A stretch of DNA of 64,000 nucleotides from the NCBI GenBank assembly GCA_015680685.1, contig MNCI01018080.1, positions 289,630-353,629 on the forward strand. The letters run 5' to 3'. Shown piece after piece: positions 34,115 to 45,168 of this stretch. The first letter of the stretch is position 1. Each line of letters begins with the position of its first letter. Origin of the DNA: Gnetum montanum (Eukaryota > Streptophyta > Gnetopsida > Gnetales > Gnetaceae). Under the pieces are notes generated by a model, which searched no databases, had not been told where the DNA came from, and saw nothing but the letters and a program-made list of their open reading frames with translations. The position numbers and the translations under genes were made by a program.

Positions 34115-35736
34115 ATGGCTCACAAAAATATTATGATATCCAAGGATCATCCTAGAAAGAGTAAGAAGTCAAAGGGAGCATCTTCTAGCACAATAAACAC
34201 TTACACTTCTTAATTTGAATCCACAGAAGCTCAACATCATTTTGAGGTAACTTGCACTATCTCCATTATTTTAAAATAGTCCCTGTGCTTTCAGTAGCAT
34301 CATCAAAAGGAGCTAATGATATTTATCTTAGTGTAAAATTAGGTATCATCTATTTTCTTGAACTTTTGTGTCCCTGAAGTCCTCATCAAGGAATTTTATT
34401 GTAATATTGTAATTACAAATGCTAGTGTTGGTGCCTTTAATTTCATTGTTGGGGACATGTGAATTGAAATCACTTCACATGTTATCAATGTAGTTCTTGG
34501 AATTTCTAGTTTTGATGTTCAGAGGGTTATAATTCATTACATGTTTAACATTTTCACAAATGGTGTAATCCCTATATTCCATGATGAATTTTGTAATGCT
34601 ATCTTTGGGTAGTCTATGCCTTTGCATAGTGGAAAAGTTCTTAGAAGTCAGATGGCTTTAGATGCTTCCACCCACTCTCTCATTGTTTTTATTATATTAT
34701 TGTAAAAGGGGGAAGTTATAGCTATTTGTTGCTAACTCAAGTCATTTTTCTTTATTGTCTACTCACTAGTCAACCACTAGACTTTGGTCATATCTTATGT
34801 AGAGATACATTAGGTCTCTTGACTAGGGAGAGAGTCTATGGGCATCCTCATCTAATCAATTTGTTGATTCATTAGAGAGGTGTTTTCATTCTCGATATGC
34901 CTTTGGTTAAAGATAAGATGATCCTTAGTGAGTATTCAAAGAAAATGATCTCCACCTACATTAAAGCTGTAGAGCCTTACACTAGGCTTCAAAAATCAAG
35001 GAAGAAGGGATCTACATCACCTTCTTGAACCTATACTCAATTGAGAAGGTCCAAATCAATTGGTGGCTATATGAGATGCACTCTCAAGAAGCTGCTTAAG
35101 CCTTTTGCTTGTACTATTGTGATGATTGGTAGAAACCTCTCTTACTTGCATAAGAAAATGGATGTAGTTGGAGTATCTCTTCCTTCAAAAGAGTAATAGT
35201 TCAAGAAGATCACCACTCCTCTTATATCTAACAATGAGGAGGACTATCCAACTCCAGATAGGCACTCGATGATTATTGGGCCATCTCAAACATATGACTC
35301 AAGAAATGCATTCAATTTTGACAAGCTTGATGCATGGCCTAGATGTGTCTAGGGGGAGATTCCTGATCCTATTCAACCTAGATGTAGTTCTTACCCTCAT
35401 GATGATGCTCCATAGGAATTTGAGCAACAGGTCATGGAGAGCATCTTTGGAACTTTTTCTCAATGGAGACTAGCAGATTCGATCACATATTAGAGGAAGG
35501 AAACTTCCTCATCTTCTCAATAGGCTCCACTTGTTTCATCATATTTTCAAATGAAGCTACATATTTGGAGAGCTCTTGTACATGTTCCATCATTAGATGA
35601 TGACGATGAGCAGCATATCTCTAGCACCAATGCTAGCACCAACTGTGACAATGATGAAGAGGAGACATATAGGCCTTCTTGTGCAACAACTACTTCTAAT
35701 GATGGGTCTAATGGTGCTACTGATATTAGTGATTAG
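34115..35736 (+). pseudogene. Second ORF of copia-type element (PF20167-like)
   Basis: ATG 34115 gives MAHKNIMISKDHPRKSKKSK, a very basic start. The conserved block at about 34360-34520 reads VLIKEFYCNI, FIVGDM.IEITSHVINVVLGI. This is the pattern of PF20167 (putative plant transposon protein: a VREFYAN-like strand, then VRG..V.....IN..LGLP). Later SYPHDD and an acidic Ser/Asp/Asn-rich C-terminus (PSLDDDDEQHISSTNAS) end at TAG 35734-35736. About a dozen stops. It lies where pol would be. Function unknown; its likeness to the Athila extra ORFs is in family, not in close sequence. Confidence 0.55.
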
Positions 35737-36200
35737 GTTCCTTTAATGGCCCCTCCTTTTGGATGATGTCCAAAAAGGAGGAGAATTTTGTGGATAGTGG
35801 GTGTTTTATGGATATTTTATGGATATTCTATGATTTGTATGGGATTGTATGGCTTGTACATGGTTATGGACTTGTATGGATTGTGATAGTATGTTATGAT
35901 CCTTTTGGCCTTTGTGTGTAATTATGGATAGCTTATGATAGTTTTTTGTTGGTCATGTTTATGTATATGGACAATTGTGTTTTGGGTATATTATGAGATA
36001 GGTTTGGCCTTGTATAGTTTATGGAGACTTCTTTGTGTTATCAATTTTTCTTTAATCCATTTCCTTGAGCCTTTTATCCCTATTTCAATGTCACCCTCTA
36101 TTTCCATTGGAATTTATAAGTCTTGAATGCTTTTATTATTTCTCATTTAATTTATATGCTATGATTGTTCCTTACCCATTTTCTTAAGTTTTGGACATCA
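35737..36200 (+). other. 3' untranslated region of copia-type element
   Basis: It opens with GGATGATGTCCAAAAAGGAGGAGAA, split here after GTCC, a phrase also usual near the 3' end of plant copia elements. It is followed by TATGGAT/TGTATGG-rich imperfect repeats (35810-35900). No coding signal. Confidence 0.6.
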
Positions 36201-36216
36201 ACAAAAAGGGATAGAT
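36201..36216 (+). other. Polypurine tract of copia-type element
   Basis: ACAAAAAGGGATAGAT abuts the 3' LTR start TGTTGACC, as usual for copia elements. Confidence 0.75.
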
Positions 36217-37263
36217 TGTTGACCTTTTGGTATGTCAAAACCTTAAAGAAAATGAAGAATGTAGATTGTATGTATGTAACAATAATTTTGTAGGGCCATG
36301 AATAAGAACTTTACATGAAGATTTGAGACTCCAAGAAATAAGATCTATGTTGAGATGTCAAAACGAAAACTACATGGACAAGATGAGAGCATGGATAAAA
36401 AAAAAGTCTACAAGCCAAATGAAGATGTTCCAAAGATTAGTAAGATGTCAAATTGACAAGGGAATGCGTTAGACTCTAAAGTGAAAAGGTAAAGTAGACA
36501 TCTATTAAAAACAACATATGTCTATCTTTGAAGATAGATGTCTATAGGAAAGGTAGATGTCTTTCCTACATTGAGGGCTCTCTCAAATAGACATCTAAAC
36601 TTCAAAGTAGATGTATATACTAGCCATTTGATAGAAATTGCATGAATTTCAAGGAGTTTTTGGAAATTTTGAGGCTATAAAACAATTTGAAAATCTTTGA
36701 AATTGTGTAAACACTATTCATTGAAAGATTCATCATTGGCTATCTAAGAAAATTTGTCTTTGCTCTTCATTGTATCATCATTTATGTGTGTTGATTATAT
36801 TGAGATTTAAGTTCAAGGATCTATAAATTTAGTTACACTCTTTCCTTATGTTTTTTTTCTTTCTTGTAAACCTATGAGGTTGGTGTGCTTCTTGCAGGAA
36901 GTTGAGTTCATTAGGATCTTGCAAGATTGAGTAATTTTGTGACATCAAAACACTTCAGTGTAGAGCTCAATTTTGTAAAGGTTGTGGGATCCTCTAAACC
37001 ATGTTTTGAGCTTATCATGGCCTTGCAGGATTGAGTGGTTGCATAGTGACAAAACACTCCAGAGTAGAGCTCAAAGCTTGTACAAGGTGTGGTGCCCTTC
37101 AAACCACTTTTTGAAGAAACAAAGTTAGAAGGTGTGCATGGATTCTACCCTCTAAGTGTGGATGTATCCAAGTTGGGAAACCACATAAATTTTGTGTTTT
37201 TTATGGCTTCAACATTAAAATTGGAGAACTTATTCAACTCCCATTTTAAGTTCTCGATCCTCA
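36217..37263 (+). mobile_element. 3' LTR of copia-type element
   Basis: TGTTGACC...GATCCTCA, followed by ACAAG (37264-37268). Palindrome words are preserved at 36500-36640. About 28 bp shorter than the 5' LTR. Confidence 0.85.
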
Positions 37264-37559
37264 ACAAGAACCTTCATGAGCATCTTGGAGGATCAACAGT
37301 TGATCAACATTATGTACACACCATCACACCAAGCCATCAACATAAATCCTTTAAATATTACCTTGAATTTTTATGTAATCTTTGTCTTGGTGAAGAAATT
37401 TTTCTTCTTCTTGTTATCCCATTCCTTTGGAGTCTTCTGAGTGAGAAGATAGAAGAGGAAATCATCGTACCAGTTGGTACACCTAGAAGTTTGAACATCA
37501 AGAAATTTAGAAAAGAGGAGTTCATTTTAAAATTGATCAAATAAAGGCTCCACATCCTC
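37264..37559 (-). pseudogene. Integrase N-domain remnant, element B
   Basis: After the target duplication, AACCTTCATGAGCATCTTGG continues the alignment to A (GGCCCTTGTAAGCATCTTGA at 15160). The segment carries the decayed zinc-binding region of integrase. The long + strand frame here (37089-37544) is an accident of low stop density. Confidence 0.6.
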
Positions 37560-39059
37560 TTTTCCATCACATTGTAACCAAGACAAATGATTAGTGACAA
37601 TATTCTTAGTTTCCTTTTTGTCCATCTTTGTAAGATCGAACTCTTACAAAATTACTAGCCATTGTATGACATGGGGGCTTATCATTAGCTTGTTCATTAA
37701 GAAATGGAAAGTACTATAATCCATATATACCAAAATTTTATTTTTAGGCACATAGAGCCTGAATTTTTCCAAGGAATATACCATCGCCATGAGCTCCTTC
37801 TTAGTGATGGTATAATTTTGTTGTGCACTAATAATGCCTTTGCTCATACAATAGATATAGTATGAATGTTTCTGATCATCTAATTATACGAGAACCACTC
37901 CCAATGCATAATTGGATGCATATTTTAATATGTGAAAAGGTCTAGAGCAATCTAGATCATGTAGAATAGCAGTTTCTATGAGCTTTTACTTTAATTATTG
38001 GAATTCATTCTCACATTTCATGGTCTAGTCAAAGGGTGCATCCCTCTTGGCTAATGCCACCAATGGCTTGATAATTTTGGAGAAGTTTTTCATGAATTAT
38101 CGATAATACCCAATGTGTCCAAGGAATGACCTCATGTCTTTGATAATTTTAGGTTATCTGGTGATTCCTTGGATGACTTGTACTTTTTATGGATCCACCT
38201 TGATCTCTTTCTTTGAAATTTGGTATCCCAATTCTATCCCCTCTTGGACCATGAAATGGATTTTCTACTAATTGAGCCTCAAGTTTGTCTCCATACAAGG
38301 TTTAAGCACTTGCTCAAGATGGTCCAAGGCTTGATCAAAAGTGGCACAATAAGTGGAGAAGCCATCCATGAAGACTTCTACACTACTATCAAATTGCTTC
38401 TAGAAGATGTTAAGTACTAGGTGTTGGAAAGTAGCAAGAGTATTGCACAGGCCAAATGACATCTTTTTTTATGCAAAAGTTTTGAGGGACTTGTGAAGGT
38501 AGTTCTAGCATGGTCCTCTAGTGCAATTTGGATTTCGTTATAGCCACTATAACTATCCAGAAAGTTGTACTAGCCATGACTTGCAATAGTATCTAAAACC
38601 TAGTCTACAAATGACAATGGGAAATCATCCTTAAAATTTTTCATATTCAACTATCTATAGTCTCTATAGATCCTCCATTTACCATCTTTCTTAGATATAG
38701 TCATGTGTGGACAATGGGATAAATGAATCTCACCTTAAGAAGCTATTCAATTTCATCTTTTACAACTTGCTTTAGCTTAGGACTCAACCAACTTTGTAGC
38801 TACCATTTGGGTTTAATGAAGGGGTCTATGTAGATCAATTTCCATCAGTTCATAATATGACTAGGCAAAGGCTTTTGGCCATTTGTTAATCACTTTCAAT
38901 AGCTTCTTCTTTTATGCTTGAGTAAGATGAGCATTGATGATTACTAGCTTACTGGTATCAAGATAAGCATATTCTAGATTAGCTAGTAAGGCCTTTAGTT
39001 CAAGGGACTCTTGTTTGAACTATTATGGAATCTCCAACTCTCCCCAATCCATCTCAATT
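37560..39059 (-). pseudogene. Reverse transcriptase and RNase H, element B
   Basis: The RNase H block is open at 37847-37644 (TKKELMAMVYSLEKF, VYMDYSTFHFLMNK, SPHVIQWLVIL) and keeps its visible acidic residues. RT shows NFLDSYSGYNEIQI near 38560-38520 and EVFMDGFST at about 38365, so the second Asp of the catalytic pair is Gly (FMDG). The rest matches A at reduced identity with many stops. Confidence 0.75.
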
Positions 39060-42000
39060 TGGGCATGGGAGAGTTGGCTACTGATCTACTTTATTTCATC
39101 CATGTATTCAATGTAAGCACTCATGAGGCTTTCTATTTATTTCATGTATATTTTTTAATCTATCTCACTATTTGTTATCAAACATTGGGTGTCTTCCTAT
39201 TTTATGGTTTCTACATATAGGCACTTCTAAATAGTAGATGACTTGACACACTTTTTGCATGCTTTGATGAATGTACTTTATATGGCCCATATTTTTTGCA
39301 TGTAATGGAACCCTATGTCATTGTATGTAATACATAGAACTCACTTCTTCTTTAATTTGACAAAATATTTTCCTTGGAAATTTCCAAGAAAAGATTTTGA
39401 ATCCTCATCTTGGCATCAATTATGCTAAGCCAAGCCCTTGCTATTATAATAAGAAAGTCTCCCTTATAGTTATCAACATGGATTACTAGGAAGTGTATAG
39501 GATAAGACCATCCATAGACAATGCTCACAATGTCCTCCATTAATCCCAAGGAAATAGTGATGGAAAAATTGGCAAGCTCCAGTCTGAAGTTGCATTTCTT
39601 TACTGGAGGTAGGTTCTAGGTCTTGTATACTTCCTATCAAATCAAATTCACTCTAGACCCTAAGTCCAATAGAACCTTGCAAGAATCATTCCTGGTGATC
39701 TACAAATAGATAAGAGGACTTCTAGGATCATTTCATTTCCCAAGAAGATGGCCAACCTTGATCCAATCAACAACTATGTGGATCAACATGATGGTATGCA
39801 CATTGGAGGACGTTCAGTTTGGAGGCTTGATGATTATTTTAGAAGTCATGGATGCAAGATTGGTAGTTGTAGGTATGTATGAGGGTTTTGGTAGACTATT
39901 TATCCTATAGAAGGTCCTCTTTTAAGGTTTAGGTTTAGAACCACTTGGATGGCTATCCAACTATAAATTAATAGCCCTTGTGGCATTTCTTTGTTGCGAA
40001 TGTAGTGGAATTCTCCCCTAGATAGGTGGGGTTGGTGGCAAGGGAATGATATTTGATGATGCAGATTTGGGTGATGGATAAGGAGGGGAATATGTAGAGA
40101 AGGAATTAGGTTGTAGAGTATGGATTTGATGATATTATAAAGGGTAGTAGTAGTAATTGAAGGGATTATTGTTTGCAGATCTATGAGGAGATAAAAGGTA
40201 TTAGACATAGTATCCAGAGGGATCTAGCTTTTGGTAAGGGTACTATTGTCTTGGTGATGGCATCCCCCATGATTGTGGGTTGTGCCATTGCTAATATTAC
40301 TCCTAAGGTTAAGATGGTCCTCCCCTTGGATAGTACTCTATTTGGTGAAACTGCTACCTTAGATTACCTTGAGGACAAGACAATCTCCTAGGTGACTACC
40401 CTTTTGCAAATTTTGGATTCAAGGCATATGCTCCAAATTCTTGTAGATGCAAGATCATAGGCTAACATCACTTGGGATGTTCATACTAGTAGATATCACA
40501 TCTACCATCATTAGTTTCAGAATCTACAATGTCATCAACCATGGTAACCTTACCTGCTTGCTGTGGATACCCCTTTTGTATATCTTTCCTTCTTCTTCTA
40601 TTTCTTTCACTACTTCCCTACTATACCTTCTTCTCTACAATTTTCAAAATAGTTTGGAACTTCTCATTTAAGGAGTCTCACATCTTAGTTGATATTTCAC
40701 ATACATATTTTTGTATTGATAGGATATTTCTTTATAGCACTTCATCTAGTAGTGCGTCCTCCTTTGTTTCATAGAAACATATCTCCCTTATGCAAATGAA
40801 GGGTTTTTTATTACACTCCTCTACATTTTTTGATTTCTTTAACTCCTCTTTTTTCTTAGCCACCTATTCTATTAGTCTTTGGATCTAATGGACTCTCATC
40901 TCAGAAAGTATTCCTTGGACATAGACCCTAAGAGTTTCTCTTATTTTGTTCTAGAGCCCATCTATGATGTTGCAAAGCTGTTCCCTTTAAGAGAACCCAT
41001 GGCCTAGGCATTGATGAATTAAATAGTAATACCTACCCAACACCATATCCAGGGACTCATGATTTTCTTGCTTTTATCCTTGAATTTGCTTCCTTAGATT
41101 GAACACTTAAGAGTACATCTGGTATTTGTCATTGAACAATTCTAACATTGTACTCTATCAGCAAATGGATTCTGGTTCCAAGGATTGGTACTAAATTTTT
41201 GCTTCTTTTATGAGTATCATTGGAAATAATTTCAATTTCTGCCAATTGTTTTCATTGTTTTGTAAGGCATAAGCATCATGGAAAGCTTGTAGATGATGCT
41301 ATGGATCTGCATTATATTGCCCCTCAAACTTGGAGATATTGTTCATATTCAACCATTTAATCTTGCTATCCTTTTGATACTTGGTACAAACTCTAACTAC
41401 TTTTAAAACATTCAGCATGTTCCTAGTGGCCAACAATAGTTCATCATCATCATTCTATCTATGGTGGTTCCTATGATGACCATGCCTCCAATGGTGAGTT
41501 CTACTATGCTTCCTTTTGCAGCAATGTTCTTACTACTTTCTTTGTTCACTTCCATTCCTAATCCTATCATCACAATGGGACCTCCTATCATCTCCATCAT
41601 AATCCTAACCACTCCTATCTCTACCTTTTCCATGGCTTCTCTTATCAAAGTTTGATGATGAAGAGGATAATAAAGATAGAGGACTAGGAGAACAATGTCT
41701 TCTAGTCGGTTCTTTTTAGTCATTGTAATGATTCTTCTTTTAATCTTTTTCCTTTTCTTTATCATTCTTCTTGTCCTTAGAGGAATGACTATTAGATTTT
41801 TCTTTTGAAGCTTCTTGGTCTTTAGACCATGTCTTCCCACCAATAAGGCTTTCCAAGGTTAACTACAATCATTGGTGAAGGGTGTCATCCTCAAAGAAAG
41901 GAGGAGAAGTTGTATATTGAGAGTGTATAGAAAAGAAATCCTTATCCTTTTTATGCTGCTATAGGAATAATGGTGTCTGGATTTACTTGTCCTTGGAGGC

Positions 42001-42369
42001 TTCATAGTAGGCCTCCACACATTTACCTTTATGTAGTTGTACTTCTATAGGCTAGTAGTCCTTGAAGATTTGATCCATCACTTCATATTCAAGGCCTGTT
42101 TCTTCAATAGCCAATCTCATAAGTTGGTTGATGAGCATTGAAGCAATGAATCGATTAGGAGGTAACACAATTCTACTTTCCATATTCCTCTAGCGTAATT
42201 GCTCATCCTAATGGAGAATAAATATGAAGCTTAGATAATAGGGATCTAAATGAACGTAAACAACTTTCAACCATTGAGGCTTTTCACAAGTAGTTTTTAG
42301 CATCCTTTCTTGTTGCTTATTATTTTTGTCATCATGTAGTGGAGATTCTTTCATGTGAGTAGAACTCAT
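39060..42369 (-). pseudogene. Gag and protease, element B
   Basis: ATG 42369 (MSSTHMKESPLHDD). The N-region contains RIVLPPNRFIASMLINQLMR and LEYEVMDQIFKDYQPI. A Lys/Ser/Arg/Asp-rich stretch (41850-41420; SNSHSSKDKKNDKEKEKD, GRDRSG) precedes the core FEGQYNADP.HHLQAFHDA and NWQKLKLFP at about 41330-41200. A coiled segment, a decayed knuckle (RCDIY.YEHPK) near 40500, a proline-rich tail and the protease motif KVLLDLGSRVNLI at about 39670 follow. Homologous along its length to A 16930-20152. The 143-codon minus frame at 41843-41412 is out of phase with gag. Confidence 0.7.
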
Positions 42370-42521
42370 TAAAAAAATAGATGTAAGTATGCCCTGGGAT
42401 AATATTACTATTATTATGAGAGATTCTTCGTTATGTTCTACTCACAATGCTTGTGTATGAATTCACTAGTTAATAATATTTCACCAACTTAGTAAAACTA
42501 AGTCCTCAATAATAGTGTCAA
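42370..42521 (-). other. Leader and primer binding site (42504-42521), element B
   Basis: The minus strand after the LTR reads TTGACACTATTATTGAGG. This is the same site as in A (TTGGCACCATTGTCAGGG), further decayed by transitions. About 130 bp of leader separates it from gag. Confidence 0.65.
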
Positions 42522-43403
42522 TGATGAGCAGCAAGTATCCCCTATGCCCAATCATATGAATCACAAGCATTCACTAGTAATCTGGTTGAACTCCATAGAC
42601 TTAGTTATCCAAGTGGCCAATATTCCTATATAGTGAGTCATGTAGTTGCAAGGTTGTTGTCTTCTTAAGTTACACTTATGTGTTATTGGTATGTATGGTT
42701 AAGTGTGGTTGAGGCATGTGATGTATATTTTTGTAATTATTTTTTAGATATATTTTTATCCTAACAACTAGTTGATTGTATAAAGGCTTAAAAATTAATT
42801 ATCTAACTAATAAGCTAATATAAAAACTTACTATCCTAATGTAAAGTAATCATTCCTACTTTCCATACATATCTTGAACTAGTGTTGACACTACTGGGTT
42901 ACCAAGTGATTATTACTGAGCATACCAAATATCCACTATTGGGATTACCAAGTGTTAACATGTCATGCTTGAAGTGGTCATACTCACGTGTTTATGATTA
43001 ATAACATTAATAATATTAATTACTTAATTAATAATAATTATGCAAAATGCAAGTAAAGTTAAGCTAGTCTAAGTGCTACAATGGATACAGGAAATCTCAA
43101 TTTTATTATTGTCATGCCAATGTGTATAAGTACATGGGCATTTAAATAAAACTCCATATAATCTCTTAGATCCATACTATGAGCATTCAGAGAGAAAATA
43201 TTCTAACTTTAGGGAAAGAAAACTACAAGAGTTTAGCTAAGAGTATGACTAAAAAATGCCATAAATACAAGAGATATACACATTTATATAGGCAATGATT
43301 GTGGTAGCATTGACATATTTGCGTCAATGCATCTTACCATGCATTAATAGGGATACATTAATGGGGATGCATTGACATAGCCTATCTTATTAATGTCTTA
43401 TCA
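42522..43403 (-). mobile_element. 5' LTR of element B
   Basis: TGATGAGCAGCAAG...GTCTTATCA on the + strand. TATATAAA at 43283-43290 (minus). Pairs with 23712-24626. Confidence 0.8.
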
Positions 43404-44880
43404 TTAATCTAGTTGGGATCCTCCTAAACTGATTCCTACACACCTCCCTAATCAAACCAAACAAACCCTAAAAAGTATTTTATTATTAAACTCCCATGGA
43501 ATGAGATGGCTTTCTCCTCTTCCTCCCATGATGTTAGTAAAGCTCCCTTTGTTGTTGACTTGATCCCTCATGATAATGAAGAATACACCTATTCTAATTC
43601 ATTCTTTATCTATTTGTCATATCCTTCGAGAAATAATCTCCCTTTACTAACTTTACATGAGCATGTTGATTTTCCTCTTATTTTACTCTATGCCATTCCT
43701 CCTCCTTCATAGCCTTTTTACTCTCCTAAGTCATTCTAAACCCCCTTTTCTTCCTATTCATTCTTCACTTGTTAAAATCCTAACAAAAGCACAAAAGAAA
43801 ATTAAGTAGGATAAAGCGAAAGGCAAGGAATAAATGTCTAAAAAAGCTATTTCAAACATGAAAAAGGTCTCATTTCAAGTAGACCAAGATGCAACTACCA
43901 CATCTCCTATTGTCATTTTGGTCCCTACACTATCAAATGTTATTTCTTCTACATCAATAGCTAAGAAGGCCACATATAGGGAAAAAGCATTACTCTAAGT
44001 TGCAACTTTCATGAAGTCAAAAGAGACTAACCTTTTCCTTTCTAAACTCATTTCAACATGTAAGGAGCATTATTTGACTTTGGAGGAGTTGTTTAAGTCA
44101 ATTATAGTTCGATTTGATATCTAACATTATGCTTAGACAATTTCATCCATTCTCAATGTTCTTAAGTATGAAGCATATTGCCTGATATTCAAAGGAAAAA
44201 ATATCAAAATACACCCTATCATAGGTGATGATGATAGCTTCTAATCTACATCAGAATATGAGTTAGAGATAACATGACCCTACCAATGGTGCACGTGGCT
44301 AATGGGGTAGCATCCAATCTCATCTCCTAGGTTGTCATTGAGCATATCGATTTTGAGAAACAAGTCATGTCTTTGAATTATAGATCTTATTAAAATTTCA
44401 TTTAGTAGGGCTAGAGTAGATATCATAGGGATGATTAAATTACCTTTTTCAGTAGAGAATTATATCGCATCTAAGACAATATTCACTATTATTAGAGATT
44501 CCTCCAAAATAAATGCCATTCGGGGAAGATCTTGGTTAGCTTATCACCATGTAGTCTTCTTTGCTTTATACCAAGAGATCCATTTTCCATGTATGGATAA
44601 TGATGTAGTTGTTTGTTGTTTGTTAAGATCTCAAAGCTCTAGCCATATCATGATTAGATCTTGTAGAGGAGACCAGTTTAGCATCCTAACCCATATTGAT
44701 TAGACAAACATCCACTACACAATAAGCTATTGAACTTGAGCCCATTATTTTATGATTACCAAGCATCTATAAATTCATAGATGTAAGATTTGAAGAAGAA
44801 GAAATTGTTGAATTAGTTAAAACTGGTAGATTTCCAACATGATTGCATGTTAGAAAGACTATAGCTAAGGTATAGCCTTG
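43404..44880 (+). pseudogene. Gag tail and protease, element D, second part
   Basis: After B's right target duplication the D frame resumes: LPWNEMAFSSSSHDVSKAPF, then the stop-broken linker. The protease centre is at about 44294-44330 (VANGVASNLIS, where D-[ST]-G would be expected, so Asp is Ala), followed by EHIDFEKQVMSL. After a frameshift, 44431-44703 is open: IKLPFSVENYIASKTIFTII and AIRGRSWLAYHHVVF, matching the E protease end (ITFVAGDQFPTSTVFIVVEE; LILGR). Retropepsin-type fold, inactive as read. Confidence 0.65.
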
Positions 44881-45168
44881 TAATACCTAGTTTCCTTGGT
44901 TTATGCCTTTTAAATTTATTATTTTAATTGGTTTTTATGTTTTATTTTACTTAGATTTTTTTACCATTATTAGGCTTATGTGTATTAGCAAACACAATCG
45001 TTAACTTTATTGTTATGTGTATCTACTTATGCTTGCTTTTTATTCTATTTTGCATCATATGCTTTTCTATTTTCATGCTTTTATTATAGCTAACAATCCA
45101 TACAATGTTCACGAAAGGTACATCCCTCAACAAAAATATGAAAAATAAAAAATTTAATATATTCCATC
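44881..45168. other. Spacer between D protease and D antisense gene
   Basis: T-rich, stop-dense 290 bp between two convergent gene remnants. Nothing recognised. Confidence 0.5.

Larger units (their letters stand above)
30739..37263 (+). mobile_element. Non-autonomous Ty1/copia-type element (6.5 kb) inside B
   Basis: LTRs 30739-31813 (1075 bp) and 36217-37263 (1047 bp), an initiator-Met primer site, a polypurine tract and a perfect 5-bp target duplication make this structurally complete. The 4.4 kb interior has a copia-like gag (31870 to about 33770) and a second ORF (34115-35736). I find no protease, integrase, RT or RNase H in any frame. It therefore needed enzymes from elsewhere. LTRs differ at roughly one base in ten over the first 200 bp by eye, so it is old too. 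Confidence 0.85.
23712..43403 (-). mobile_element. Element B: Athila-like retrotransposon, split by a copia-type element
   Basis: LTRs 23712-24626 (915 bp) and 42522-43403 (882 bp) have TGATG starts. Flanks GTAAT (23707-23711) and TTAAT (43404-43408) form a 4/5 target duplication. With one copy removed, the D reading frame runs on through the junction. Gene order equals A. Removing the copia insert (30739-37263 plus one ACAAG) leaves 13.2 kb, the same size as A. LTRs differ from each other clearly more than those of A, so B looks older. Confidence 0.85.

Noticed and set aside
37089-37544. 151-codon + ORF spanning a copia LTR and B integrase
   Set aside because: It crosses the LTR/target-duplication junction and joins unrelated sequences, so it is a chance open frame.
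41412-41843. 143-codon minus ORF rich in Lys/Ile/Met
   Set aside because: It overlaps B gag in a different phase. Homology to A and the gag core motifs are in the other frame.
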